Below are positions 1 through 6,689 of a stretch of DNA of 11,758 nt, one piece after another. The first letter of the stretch is position 1. Each line of letters opens with the position of its first letter. The notes beneath the pieces are model-generated. The model saw nothing but the letters and a program-made list of their open reading frames with translations, was not told the DNA's origin and did not search any database. Source of the stretch: Nitrososphaerales archaeon TH5896 (GTDB lineage Archaea > Thermoproteota > Nitrososphaeria > Nitrososphaerales > Nitrososphaeraceae). The position numbers were made by a program, and so were the translations under genes. The stretch spans positions 1 through 11,758 of the forward strand of contig JAATVP010000109.1 in NCBI GenBank assembly GCA_014523625.1. The letters run 5' to 3'.

Positions 1-8
1 TAATTCAT
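1..8 (-). CDS. Start of next ribosomal cluster gene, probably small ribosomal protein uS17 (partial)
   Basis: Only an ATG, one further codon and two bases lie inside the window, reading leftward out of it. The ATG overlaps the TGA stop of rnp1 as ATGA, the same junction seen at rpl4/rpl23 and rpl22/rps3, so a translated gene very probably continues. In the usual archaeal cluster rps17 follows rnp1. The identity rests on gene order alone, because no diagnostic residues are visible. Confidence 0.35.
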
Positions 9-271
9 CCCAAACTCTTCCTTACAACTCGGTCCTCTGGTCTCCCTATCAGACTGTTTCCACTTATAAAGCAACCGCAAGCAGGAAGAGTAAACCTAAT
101 ATTAATACAATTCTTTGGTAAACTCTTCAGTACCTTACCACATCTGAGAGTGATCATGTTTCTAGTTTCCTTAACAATATATCCAGATAATCCAGAATAT
201 GGGCCTGAATCGAACGTGCGAGCGTGCAGTCCGATTAACTCATGAAAAATCAAATTCTCGGGTGTTATCAA
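5..271 (-). CDS. rnp1: Ribonuclease P protein component 1 (Rpp29/Pop4 family)
   Basis: This is an archaeal RNase P protein subunit. It acts with Rpp21 on the catalytic RNA to remove 5' leaders from pre-tRNAs. The 88-residue product shows the Rpp29 pattern: an N-terminal N-L-x4-ELIGL segment (residues 6-15), the beta-barrel core GYIVKETRN (30-38), and a C-terminal RPEDR (77-81). It is near the short end of the family, because archaeal members often have a longer N-terminus. The start is TTG at 271, overlapping the rpl29 TGA by 4 bp; there is no better start upstream because rpl29 occupies that sequence. Its place between rpl29 and the next ribosomal gene is the normal archaeal arrangement and suggests co-expression of tRNA maturation with ribosome synthesis. 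Confidence 0.9.
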   Translation of the reverse strand: MITPENLIFHELIGLHARTFDSGPYSGLSGYIVKETRNMITLRCGKVLKSLPKNCINIRFTLPACGCFISGNSLIGRPEDRVVRKSLG

Positions 272-474
272 TGGGTTTCGACCTTCTCATTGAGTATCGT
301 CTTAATTCTCGCAATATCCCTTCTGGTCCATCTGATGCTCGCTGTTTCCTTCTTTAAAGTACCTTTTGCACCCTCAGACCTCAGCTTTGTAAGCTCTGAG
401 GATAGTTCATCCAGTTTCTCTGTAAGATCCTTATCATTCATTTCGCGTAACACTTTTAGTTTTATTCTACCCAA
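268..474 (-). CDS. rpl29: Large ribosomal subunit protein uL29
   Basis: uL29 binds 23S rRNA near the peptide exit tunnel. The product is 68 residues, normal for the family. It opens with a short basic segment ending in VLREMNDKDL (residues 8-17), followed by the two-helix hairpin with the ELTKLRSEGAKGTLKKE stretch and the basic RRDIARIKTILNE near the end, all typical of archaeal uL29. The start is TTG at 474, overlapping the end of rps3 by 8 bp. An ATG at 441 (residue 12) would delete the conserved first segment, so TTG is preferred. It lies between rps3 and rnp1 as expected. Confidence 0.93.
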   Translation of the reverse strand: MGRIKLKVLREMNDKDLTEKLDELSSELTKLRSEGAKGTLKKETASIRWTRRDIARIKTILNEKVETH

Positions 475-1180
475 CTTTCTTTACTTCCGCCTCTACAGAT
501 TCATTTCCTTCAATGGGCTTCTTGTCTTCTGATCCAGTTTGCACTTCACTTTCCAGCTTCTGGACTTCCGTCGTTTTGTCACTAGTTACTGAATCGATCA
601 TCTCGAACTCCTTAGGCATTTCGTTTTTAAGCGCTATTTTCAGCTGTATTCCCATCAAACCCATCTTAGTGAGTACATGAGTGACTCCATACCTTACCAC
701 CTTGTTCGCTACATCGCCGCTCTTTGGGACCAGTCCTGCAGCGTGCTTTTCGAAATGGGCTCTTTCACTTCTCAGTTTACCTGCTACAGTGATCTCAACG
801 CCCAGAGCACCTGCATTCATTATCGTGTTATTCGTCCATATCGCTGCTCTTCTGAATGCAGTACCTCGTTCAATTAATTGTGCAATTCGATTACACATAA
901 TCTTGGGGTTCAGCTCAGGGGCTTCGAGTTCCGTGACCGAGATCTGAGGATTGGATAAACCAAACTTTTGTTCCAACTTTGAAGTTAAATCTTTTATTCC
1001 ACTGCCTTTCCTTCCGATCACCAACCCTGGACGGGTAACACTTAAGGTGATTCTGGTTCCTATTGGCGTCTTTTGTACATCTACGCGTCCATATCCTGCA
1101 TCTCTTAGAGTTTCCGAAAGGAACTCGTCTAACTCAAGATTTCTAAAATTATTTTTCATTACATTATTGATAGCACTCAT
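467..1180 (-). CDS. rps3: Small ribosomal subunit protein uS3 (KH domain)
   Basis: uS3 lies at the mRNA entry side of the 30S subunit head. The 237-residue product has the N-terminal type-2 KH domain with its GxxG loop in VIGRKG (residues 54-59), followed by the C-terminal S3 domain, including the GLMGIQLKIAL segment. The last 40 or so residues are a Glu/Lys/Ser-rich, probably disordered tail; such variable acidic tails are common in archaeal uS3. The ATG at 1180 overlaps the rpl22 stop as ATGA. An internal ATG at residue 8 is possible but less likely given that junction. Downstream it overlaps rpl29 by 8 bp, which points to coupled translation. Confidence 0.95.
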   Translation of the reverse strand: MSAINNVMKNNFRNLELDEFLSETLRDAGYGRVDVQKTPIGTRITLSVTRPGLVIGRKGSGIKDLTSKLEQKFGLSNPQISVTELEAPELNPKIMCNRIAQLIERGTAFRRAAIWTNNTIMNAGALGVEITVAGKLRSERAHFEKHAAGLVPKSGDVANKVVRYGVTHVLTKMGLMGIQLKIALKNEMPKEFEMIDSVTSDKTTEVQKLESEVQTGSEDKKPIEGNESVEAEVKKVG

Positions 1181-1653
1181 TCATGAACCCTCTTTTCCTG
1201 TGCAACTAGCTCAAAATGTATCAATGTATTGTACTTGGGACTAGATCTTCCCATAGCTCTAGGAGTAAATCTCTTGATCTTTGTACCTTTATGTACTACG
1301 GCACTTGTGATCTTCAATGCGTCCAAATCCATTCCCTTGTATTCAGCATTTGCCTCAAGATTGTCCAACAACTTCAACACTTCTCTAGCTGCTTTCTTAG
1401 GATATCGACCTGAGCAAAAGCCATCACGGATATTAGACCTATGAGCAACCTCATTATTGTATCTTCTGTATGGTACAGCTAACTTCCTAGCAATTACGTC
1501 TTCAAGAAACAGGCGAGCTTTTTCGATCGACATTCCTCTAATAGCTACTGCCACCTCTCTAGCATGCTTATGCGAAGTTGACTTATCCCTTATAGAAGCT
1601 CGTACGTGTTTCGACTTATCGAAATTTTCTAAAGCATATCCGTACTCTGGCAT
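1177..1653 (-). CDS. rpl22: Large ribosomal subunit protein uL22
   Basis: uL22 lines the peptide exit tunnel of the 50S subunit. The 158-residue product matches the archaeal/eukaryotic (L17e-like) form. It has an N-terminal GYALEN and KHAREVAVAIRGM region, a central segment with basic HRSNIRDGFCSGRYPKKAA, and the C-terminal beta hairpin with HKGTKIKRFTPRAMGRSSP that reaches into the tunnel. The ATG at 1653 lies 7 bp after the rps19 stop, and the stop overlaps the rps3 start by 4 bp. Confidence 0.95.
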   Translation of the reverse strand: MPEYGYALENFDKSKHVRASIRDKSTSHKHAREVAVAIRGMSIEKARLFLEDVIARKLAVPYRRYNNEVAHRSNIRDGFCSGRYPKKAAREVLKLLDNLEANAEYKGMDLDALKITSAVVHKGTKIKRFTPRAMGRSSPKYNTLIHFELVAQEKRVHE

Positions 1654-1660
1654 AATACAT

Positions 1661-2068
1661 TCACTTCAAGGGCACGTACAGACTGGATCTCGATGAACCT
1701 ACTCCAGGAGCTCCGTGTTGAACGCGTTTATTAGTGATAGAGTACTCACCCACGTAATGCCCAACCATCTCGGGTCTAATACTTACAGGAACGAATTCCT
1801 TCCCGTTATGGACTTTAATAGTCACCCCTATCATATCCGGAAGAATAATCATATCTCTAAGGTGGGTTTTTATCTCGTCAGTCGACTTTCCTTCCCTATT
1901 TTGTTTAATCTCTTCGCGAAGTTTTCTCTTTTCATCGGTCATGAATTTGCTCACTCTTTTATCCAAAGAACGCCTCTGTCTTGAGTTCAAAAGTGGCAAA
2001 AGTGATTCTATGGGTAATGCCTGAAGTTGTTCAGGTAGATAACCTTTAAACTTAAACTCTCTAACCAT
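1661..2068 (-). CDS. rps19: Small ribosomal subunit protein uS19
   Basis: uS19 sits in the 30S head next to uS13 and contacts the A-site region. The 135-residue product has the archaeal N-terminal extension EFKFKGYLPEQL (residues 4-15) with SRQRRSL (29-35), then the uS19 core and the signature IRPEMVGHYVGEY (97-109) and a C-terminal glycine/serine tail. The start is ATG at 2068, directly preceded by an in-frame TAG, so the N-terminus is unambiguous. The gene normally upstream in archaea, rpl2, is absent; a 78-bp spacer separates it from rpl23, with a possible own promoter at 2099-2106. Confidence 0.95.
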   Translation of the reverse strand: MVREFKFKGYLPEQLQALPIESLLPLLNSRQRRSLDKRVSKFMTDEKRKLREEIKQNREGKSTDEIKTHLRDMIILPDMIGVTIKVHNGKEFVPVSIRPEMVGHYVGEYSITNKRVQHGAPGVGSSRSSLYVPLK

Positions 2069-2146
2069 CTATATCACCGTCTGCATGATTTATTCCTCTT
2101 TTAAACGTACTGGGAAGAAGCAACCCTAACCGAACTGACACAAACC
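2069..2146 (-). other. Spacer at the site where rpl2 (uL2) is expected
   Basis: This 78-bp spacer between the rpl23 stop and the rps19 start is the longest gap within the ribosomal cluster; the other junctions overlap or are separated by 1 or 7 bp. No reading frame resembling uL2 is present. It holds a TATA-like box and a 5-codon ATG-to-TAG frame (2069-2086) ending directly at the rps19 ATG. It may be what remains after loss or relocation of rpl2, but no recognisable remnant of that gene can be seen. Confidence 0.6.
2099..2106 (-). promoter_or_regulatory. Possible TATA box for rps19
   Basis: On the minus strand the box reads GTTTAAAA, followed by a purine stretch. Archaeal initiation about 26 bp downstream would fall near 2076, giving rps19 a leader of about 8 nt, which suits archaeal short-leader transcripts. 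It would let rps19 and following genes be transcribed apart from rpl3-rpl23. Such boxes are common by chance in AT-rich DNA. Confidence 0.35.
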
Positions 2147-2446
2147 CTACACCAGGCCCAACGTCGTAGCCAAATCTCTTGCTCCATTTGGATCACTGAA
2201 CTTCACAGCAGCCTTCTTTCCTCTGATCGTTCTTGATGTGTTAATATCTACCACCTCGGAATCGTACAAAACATTCATTGCTTCCCTTATCAGTTTCTTT
2301 GTGCTCCTTTCTCTGACTATGAAAACCAATTTGTTCTCCTTTTCAATCATATTGAACGTTTTCTCAGTAATGTAAGGTTGAATGAGAACCGACCTAGCAT
2401 CTTCTATTGAAAGCTGCTGATCCCTTGCAGGTATATCTTTACTCAT
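2147..2446 (-). CDS. rpl23: Large ribosomal subunit protein uL23
   Basis: uL23 lies at the tunnel exit and is a docking site for SRP and other nascent-chain factors. The product is 99 residues. After an N-terminal extension of about 20 residues it shows the family core: YITEKTFNMIEKENKLVFIV (25-44), the basic helix STKKLIREAMNVLY, and a C-terminal half with RTIRGKKAAVKF in the usual archaeal form. The ATG at 2446 overlaps the rpl4 stop as ATGA, so the two are probably translationally coupled. It is followed by the spacer where rpl2 would be expected. Confidence 0.95.
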   Translation of the reverse strand: MSKDIPARDQQLSIEDARSVLIQPYITEKTFNMIEKENKLVFIVRERSTKKLIREAMNVLYDSEVVDINTSRTIRGKKAAVKFSDPNGARDLATTLGLV

Positions 2447-3246
2447 TCAGTTTTCCTCTCGAAGTTTGTACTGAATCCATCGAATTCCATTAGCACATCA
2501 ATTGCATTCTGTGAATACATGGTCAGCCTTATTGGTTTGGATCCAGGCATTAAGTCCATTACATTCAAACTATCCACGGCTTTTACATCAACTCCTGCCA
2601 AAGATCTTGAGAGCTTCATGATCTTGCTGTTTTTAGATACTACTAGTAGAACACTTACACCAGAAGATCTACCATGCCTTCTCGAAGTTCCCCTTACAGT
2701 GCGGCTCTTCGACTTCGCACGTTTCAAATCCCCCTCCAAGCCCAATTTTATCAAGGTGTTACTAAGATCATTCGCCTTGTCTATCGATTCAATCTTATTT
2801 GAAACAATTAGAGGGAGTTCGAGACCGTCCTCAAGCTGATGTCCACGTCGCTTTACGAGATCACGCCTTGAAGTTGCTGCGATTGCTGAACAAAGTGCTA
2901 GGATTTTCTCTTTTTTATTGATCTTCTTGTATATTTTCCTAAAGGAAATTGGAGGATGTGCAACTCTTCCATGTCTTACCCCGGCGACCCCCGCGGCTTG
3001 ACCTGCTCTGGGAAACCCTTGCCCCCTGGCCCTTGCAATTCTCGCAATCCCTAGACCTGTATTGCGAGACTCGGCACTAACAATCTCTCCAGCTAAGGTA
3101 TACCTCCCCTGTGCCTGGAACGAATGAGAGAGTAGGCTGACGTAAGTTTTGTGAATTACAGCAGGATGATATGGTGTAAGAAAGACTTGTGGTAAATCTA
3201 TCGATCCTACATTACTACGATCCAGATCTAATACTTTCGCCTTCAA
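2443..3246 (-). CDS. rpl4: Large ribosomal subunit protein uL4 (archaeal L4/eukaryotic L1 type)
   Basis: uL4 binds 23S rRNA and sends a long basic loop into the exit tunnel. The 267-residue product has the archaeal N-terminus VLDLDRSNVGSIDLP with FLTPYHPAVIHK, then the extended loop rich in Gly and Arg (ARARGQGFPRAGQAAG and GVRHGRVAHPP), the globular Rossmann-like part with SAIAATSRRDLVKRRGH, and a conserved end near VMDLMPGSKP. The start is TTG at 3246, one base after the rpl3 TAG; no ATG or GTG gives a complete N-terminus. The stop overlaps rpl23 by 4 bp. Confidence 0.95.
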   Translation of the reverse strand: MKAKVLDLDRSNVGSIDLPQVFLTPYHPAVIHKTYVSLLSHSFQAQGRYTLAGEIVSAESRNTGLGIARIARARGQGFPRAGQAAGVAGVRHGRVAHPPISFRKIYKKINKKEKILALCSAIAATSRRDLVKRRGHQLEDGLELPLIVSNKIESIDKANDLSNTLIKLGLEGDLKRAKSKSRTVRGTSRRHGRSSGVSVLLVVSKNSKIMKLSRSLAGVDVKAVDSLNVMDLMPGSKPIRLTMYSQNAIDVLMEFDGFSTNFERKTE

Positions 3247-3247
3247 G

Positions 3248-4243
3248 CTACTTAACCACCACTTCTACGATCTTAGGCTCGAGAATTTTCGTAATCTTGT
3301 GCCTAATTGGCATTCTCAGCTTTACTAGCCTTTTTGGAACTCCAGGAATAGAGCCCCTTACGACTATAAAATCACCGTTTAATGCTCCGAAGTGCTTGAA
3401 CCCCCCTTTACGGTTGATGTCAAGTCCTTCTTCTGAAGTGTTACCAATTAACAATATCCGTTTATTATATTCGATCCTTTGATGAAAACCCCGTTGACCC
3501 TGTCTCGGTACTGTGAACATTACAACTGCTGGAGATATGGGACCAAGTGTCCCAACCGCGCGAACACTTTTTCTTGATTTGTGTTGCTTTTTCTTGACTC
3601 CAAACCGGGTAATTGGACCTTCTACGCCTTTTCCCCGTGTTATAGCGGCTACATCTATCGATTGACCTGTTCGAAATATATCGGTCACTTTTAACTTCTT
3701 ACCCATAATCGATTTTGCATACTCGAAGTTTTGCTTTGTATCACCCCCTGTAAGCTGGATTTCAAAAGTATAGGGTTTCTTTTGGGATAATCCAGCATCT
3801 TTAGGTGACACTGAAACTAATACGTATACATAACTAATAATATTGAGATAACCTTCTGCCTTACTCATTGCCTCCTCTGAGGATCCTTGCTGAACCTTTT
3901 TTTTCTGATCCCTAGCTGTGTCTTGAGATCCTACGTCGAACATTACATGCCTGCCCTTGTAATCGACTTGATATCCTCGTATACCAATTATAGTCAATGG
4001 CGGAGTCGCCAGTAATGTAGAAGGGTTTACCAACTGCTTACCAAAATTGGGCGTTCTGTCTCGATCATCAATAGTCACGACGTTCAACATTCCTACCTTA
4101 AACCCAGCAAATGCCCCAAGAACGGGCTTGGGTTCTGTACTTTGGGCCCAATTTCGAACTCTAGCTTCTAGGCTTCTTGCTCTAGCTCTAGGTCTAAATG
4201 CCACACTGCCCCTTCGTGGAGAGCTATATTTTCTATGGCCCAT
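3248..4243 (-). CDS. rpl3: Large ribosomal subunit protein uL3
   Basis: uL3 is an early-assembly 50S protein that reaches the peptidyl transferase centre. The 331-residue length is right for the archaeal/eukaryotic form. The product starts with a basic GHRKYSSPRRGSVAFRPR segment, has the PVLGAFAGFKVGM motif near residues 40-52, a central TRGKGVEGPITRFGVKKK region, and the basic loop around GQRGFHQRIEYNKR that approaches the catalytic centre. The start is ATG at 4243; an upstream ATG 11 bases away is out of frame. A strong TATA box at 4279-4288 and a purine-rich GGGAGAGGG upstream of the ATG mark this as the first gene of the ribosomal transcription unit. Confidence 0.96.
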   Translation of the reverse strand: MGHRKYSSPRRGSVAFRPRARARSLEARVRNWAQSTEPKPVLGAFAGFKVGMLNVVTIDDRDRTPNFGKQLVNPSTLLATPPLTIIGIRGYQVDYKGRHVMFDVGSQDTARDQKKKVQQGSSEEAMSKAEGYLNIISYVYVLVSVSPKDAGLSQKKPYTFEIQLTGGDTKQNFEYAKSIMGKKLKVTDIFRTGQSIDVAAITRGKGVEGPITRFGVKKKQHKSRKSVRAVGTLGPISPAVVMFTVPRQGQRGFHQRIEYNKRILLIGNTSEEGLDINRKGGFKHFGALNGDFIVVRGSIPGVPKRLVKLRMPIRHKITKILEPKIVEVVVK

Positions 4244-4278
4244 GGATAGACCATCCCTCTCCCTACCCCTTTAATAAA

Positions 4279-4288
4279 TTTATATAAA
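4279..4288 (-). promoter_or_regulatory. TATA box for the rpl3 ribosomal operon
   Basis: The sequence TTTATATAAA is a perfect palindrome within a longer AT-rich stretch. Its centre is about 40 bp before the rpl3 ATG, so initiation 26 bp downstream would give a leader of roughly 14 nt. The SPOUT gene ends at 4331, so the box lies fully in the intergenic gap. It is the most canonical TATA box in the window, as expected for highly expressed ribosomal genes. Confidence 0.7.
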
Positions 4289-4330
4289 TTTACTGAAAAT
4301 TCAAGTCTAACTTGGACGCCAAATGTCAAG

Positions 4331-5179
4331 TCACGCTCGAATACTATTGATTATGGCAAGTGAGCCCAACAAAGCTTCTTCCAATCTGACAGTGTTGGTG
4401 CCTTGCAGCGGAAACATATTGATAGCCAGCGATGAACTAACGAGATCTCTATCTATCTCATTTACAATCTCCCAAACGTCATTTCGTGGTGAACCAAAAA
4501 TCAATACTACCTCGGAAGTGTGATTAAAGCTCTTAGTGAGGGACGGAATGATGAGAGGTATCGGTTTTCCCCTTCGCGTAGTGATAAGGAATTTTACACT
4601 AGAAAGCCTACTTGTGATTTCTGACAGAGTGCGTACAATCAATACATGATATCCCCAGTACTCGCTGTCGCCTACCTTTCCAATGATTTCGTTAGCGACC
4701 AGCTGACCTTCTTTAACTGACAACTTGAAATTCGCCTTTCTAGTAGTTTCGGTATTGCCTACAAAAGGCACAGTTCGATCCAGACCAACATCTACAACCC
4801 ATTTACCCCTATCTCTCACTAGAACCCCCGCTCGAGCCTCTTCACCTCGAATCTCTGAGGCCCTTAGGAACTTCTTATGATGGGGGGATTGTATCGGGGG
4901 CAACATCCCGGCAAATTGCAGCAATTTCATTTTAGGATATAGCAGTTTCCTCAAATATTGAGGAGTATCCAAGTATTCAAGCAACAAAGTAATCAATTTA
5001 GAGTCATCTGGTCGAACGGCTGAGGATGCGTCATGATACACATAAACTTTTTCCACTCGAAATATAGATAGGGCGCGAGCGAATTGAGCCACTCTTAAAC
5101 TCTTTTCCAAGAGAGATTTCGAATCGATTAACGACGAATCAGGGAGCGCTACAGACAGGGTAGGGAAGGGTGTTTCCAT
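4331..5179 (-). CDS. SPOUT-fold RNA methyltransferase (COG2106 type)
   Basis: This is a predicted SAM-dependent RNA methyltransferase of the alpha/beta-knot (SPOUT) superfamily. The archaeal members have an OB-like domain inserted in the fold, and the family includes eukaryotic SPOUT1/C9orf114. The 282-residue product begins with the strand FPTLSVALPDSSL, has the family's central segment around YLDTPQYLRKLLYPKMKLLQFAGMLPP, and ends in the knot region: VVLIFGSPRND (224-234) and FPLQGTNTVRLEEAL (256-270), which form the cofactor pocket. The ATG at 5179 follows the upstream TAG with no intervening base. Location just before rpl3 is common in archaea and suggests an rRNA target; the substrate cannot be read from the sequence. 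Confidence 0.85.
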   Translation of the reverse strand: METPFPTLSVALPDSSLIDSKSLLEKSLRVAQFARALSIFRVEKVYVYHDASSAVRPDDSKLITLLLEYLDTPQYLRKLLYPKMKLLQFAGMLPPIQSPHHKKFLRASEIRGEEARAGVLVRDRGKWVVDVGLDRTVPFVGNTETTRKANFKLSVKEGQLVANEIIGKVGDSEYWGYHVLIVRTLSEITSRLSSVKFLITTRRGKPIPLIIPSLTKSFNHTSEVVLIFGSPRNDVWEIVNEIDRDLVSSSLAINMFPLQGTNTVRLEEALLGSLAIINSIRA

Positions 5180-5842
5180 CTATTCTTTAAGTAACAAATC
5201 GACTTTGGATTGTAGCCCTCCATCGGCACCAAAGGCAATATCACGTACCAAGCCTTTCCGATCTACAAGAATAGTAGAAGGAGTCCCCCTGAGATTGTAC
5301 TCCTCGAACGTAAGAGCTGCAAACTCTTTGGATAAAAGATAGTGTTTTGCACGATCAAAAAGCATCTGCTTGTCCTGGGTACTATAGGTCGGGTAACCGT
5401 CCACGTTTGCTTCAAGAAAATCTAGTACCTGATTTTCTTGAACATCGCCAGGTCTTCTTATTAATGCATCCATTGCGACCGGGTGAGAGATGCTATAGGG
5501 AAGTTTGTTTCCGTTGTCGAGTCTGCCGTACATTCGAAGAGCGCGCAATGTTTCACCGATCACTTCACCTTTTGTTAGGAGTAGTTTCAAATTATCCAAC
5601 GTATTCTTGTCATAATCCTCAAAAGCGGTAGCAACTCCTAACACTTTTACCTCGCTCTTTTCACTATTATTATAAACTGCAATAGCCTCAGGTATGCCAT
5701 ACAAGAAACACCCGGGACAGTTAACTTGAAACACTTCAACAACAATTACCTTGCCTAGTTCTTTATCGATATTAGTCGGTACGCCTTGAACCCATTCGCC
5801 AATCTTTAAATTCGGCGCTTTTTTCCTTATGAGCGAATCCAA
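5180..5842 (-). CDS. TlpA/redoxin-like thiol protein with CPGC motif
   Basis: This 220-residue protein has a thioredoxin fold. The N-terminal APNLKIGEWVQG (9-20) resembles the opening of TlpA/redoxin proteins. A strand leads into Cys42-Pro-Gly-Cys45, the expected redox pair, and RGTPST (185-190) supplies the cis-proline loop followed by ILVDRKG. About 140 residues separate the two motifs, clearly more than in ordinary TlpA proteins, so a mostly helical insertion occupies the middle (roughly 85-180). There is no signal peptide or membrane segment, so it is probably cytosolic. The start is TTG at 5842; an in-frame TAG lies 7 codons upstream. It follows psmA after 28 bp and ends exactly where the methyltransferase ATG begins. 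A disulfide reductase or peroxide-related role is possible; the substrate is unknown. Confidence 0.75.
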   Translation of the reverse strand: MDSLIRKKAPNLKIGEWVQGVPTNIDKELGKVIVVEVFQVNCPGCFLYGIPEAIAVYNNSEKSEVKVLGVATAFEDYDKNTLDNLKLLLTKGEVIGETLRALRMYGRLDNGNKLPYSISHPVAMDALIRRPGDVQENQVLDFLEANVDGYPTYSTQDKQMLFDRAKHYLLSKEFAALTFEEYNLRGTPSTILVDRKGLVRDIAFGADGGLQSKVDLLLKE

Positions 5843-5870
5843 GATCGTAACAAAGAATTTCTAACTGAAC

Positions 5871-6608
5871 TCACTGGCCCTTCGCAGTCTCTCTTTGCTT
5901 AGCTAACTTGACATAGCTTTCGAGTTCTTCATCAAGCACCTTCCGCATAGTCTTTGTATTTGTGTCAATAACAGCCATTTTGATATTTCTGGTACTGTTC
6001 TTGTCTTCGCTAACCAAATAAATTGATTCAATCGCCAAAGAACCACATTCCTCGAGACTGATGTCCATTTTGTAGCTTTTTTCTAGATATTCTGTAACCT
6101 GGTCGCTTCCCGCTCCAATTGCCACAGCATCGTAACCGATATAAGTTCCACTAGGATCAGTTAAAAATAATGACGCACCAGTTTCATCCACCCCTGCTAA
6201 AATTAGAGCCACTCCAAAAGGCCTTACACCAGCATATTGTGTAAATTGTTGCGCCATATCGGCAATATTCTTTGCGACACCCTCGACATCAACTGGTTCA
6301 TCGTAAATCAACCTGTTACTCTGTGCAAAAAATCTTGCATGATCCACCTGTGATCTTGCGTCTGGAATATAACCCGCTGCAGCGACGCCTATGTGATCAT
6401 CAACTTGAAATATTTTCTGGGTAACATTTGAAATTTGCAATTTCCGTGTCTTTTCTTCAACCGCGAGGATGACCCCTCCATTGTACTTCAATCCAACTGC
6501 AAGAGTGCCTCTTCTGACTGTCTCTATTGCATATTCTACCTGGTAAAGTCTCCCATCAGGAGAGAAAACTGTGATAGCTCTATCATATCCCGCTGCTGCT
6601 GGTAACAA
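5871..6608 (-). CDS. psmA: 20S proteasome alpha subunit
   Basis: Seven copies form each outer ring of the archaeal 20S proteasome and gate substrate entry. The 245-residue product carries the alpha-type N-terminal signature YDRAITVFSPDGRLYQVEYA (8-27). The gate residues Tyr8, Asp9, Pro17 and Tyr26 fall at the same numbers as in the Thermoplasma subunit, and a Lys near 65 could be the pocket residue for the HbYX tails of ATPases. It has no N-terminal Thr for catalysis, as expected for an alpha subunit. The start must be TTG at 6608: an in-frame TAA lies six codons upstream with no ATG or GTG between. A TATA-like palindrome lies about 30 bp before the start. The beta subunit is not in this window. 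Confidence 0.95.
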   Translation of the reverse strand: MLPAAAGYDRAITVFSPDGRLYQVEYAIETVRRGTLAVGLKYNGGVILAVEEKTRKLQISNVTQKIFQVDDHIGVAAAGYIPDARSQVDHARFFAQSNRLIYDEPVDVEGVAKNIADMAQQFTQYAGVRPFGVALILAGVDETGASLFLTDPSGTYIGYDAVAIGAGSDQVTEYLEKSYKMDISLEECGSLAIESIYLVSEDKNSTRNIKMAVIDTNTKTMRKVLDEELESYVKLAKQRETAKGQ

Positions 6609-6635
6609 TTCATTCTGATCTACTTAGATGAGTTC

Positions 6636-6645
6636 AATTTAAATT
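6636..6645. promoter_or_regulatory. Palindromic TATA-like box between psmA and DUF371 gene
   Basis: AATTTAAATT is a perfect palindrome between two divergent genes. For psmA, initiation 26 bp away falls near 6615, giving a leader of about 7 nt to the TTG at 6608. For the plus-strand gene, initiation would fall near 6667, before the ATG at 6690 but after the one at 6663. The positions suit archaeal promoters in both directions. Confidence 0.5.
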
Positions 6646-6689
6646 TACCTTGGGTCACACATATGGCTACTCGAGGAAAAAATTGTTTT

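Noticed and set aside
2519..2839. 106-codon plus-strand reading frame
   Set aside because: It lies fully antisense to rpl4, a certain gene, and its translation resembles no family I know; it follows from the coding strand's codon bias.
5347..5631. 94-codon plus-strand reading frame
   Set aside because: It is antisense to the thiol protein gene, Cys/Arg-rich without a recognisable domain, and has no promoter or ribosome binding site.
6663..6689. Earlier ATG for the DUF371 gene
   Set aside because: It lies upstream of the predicted transcript start and adds nine residues beyond the family's usual N-terminus. It remains possible if another promoter is used.
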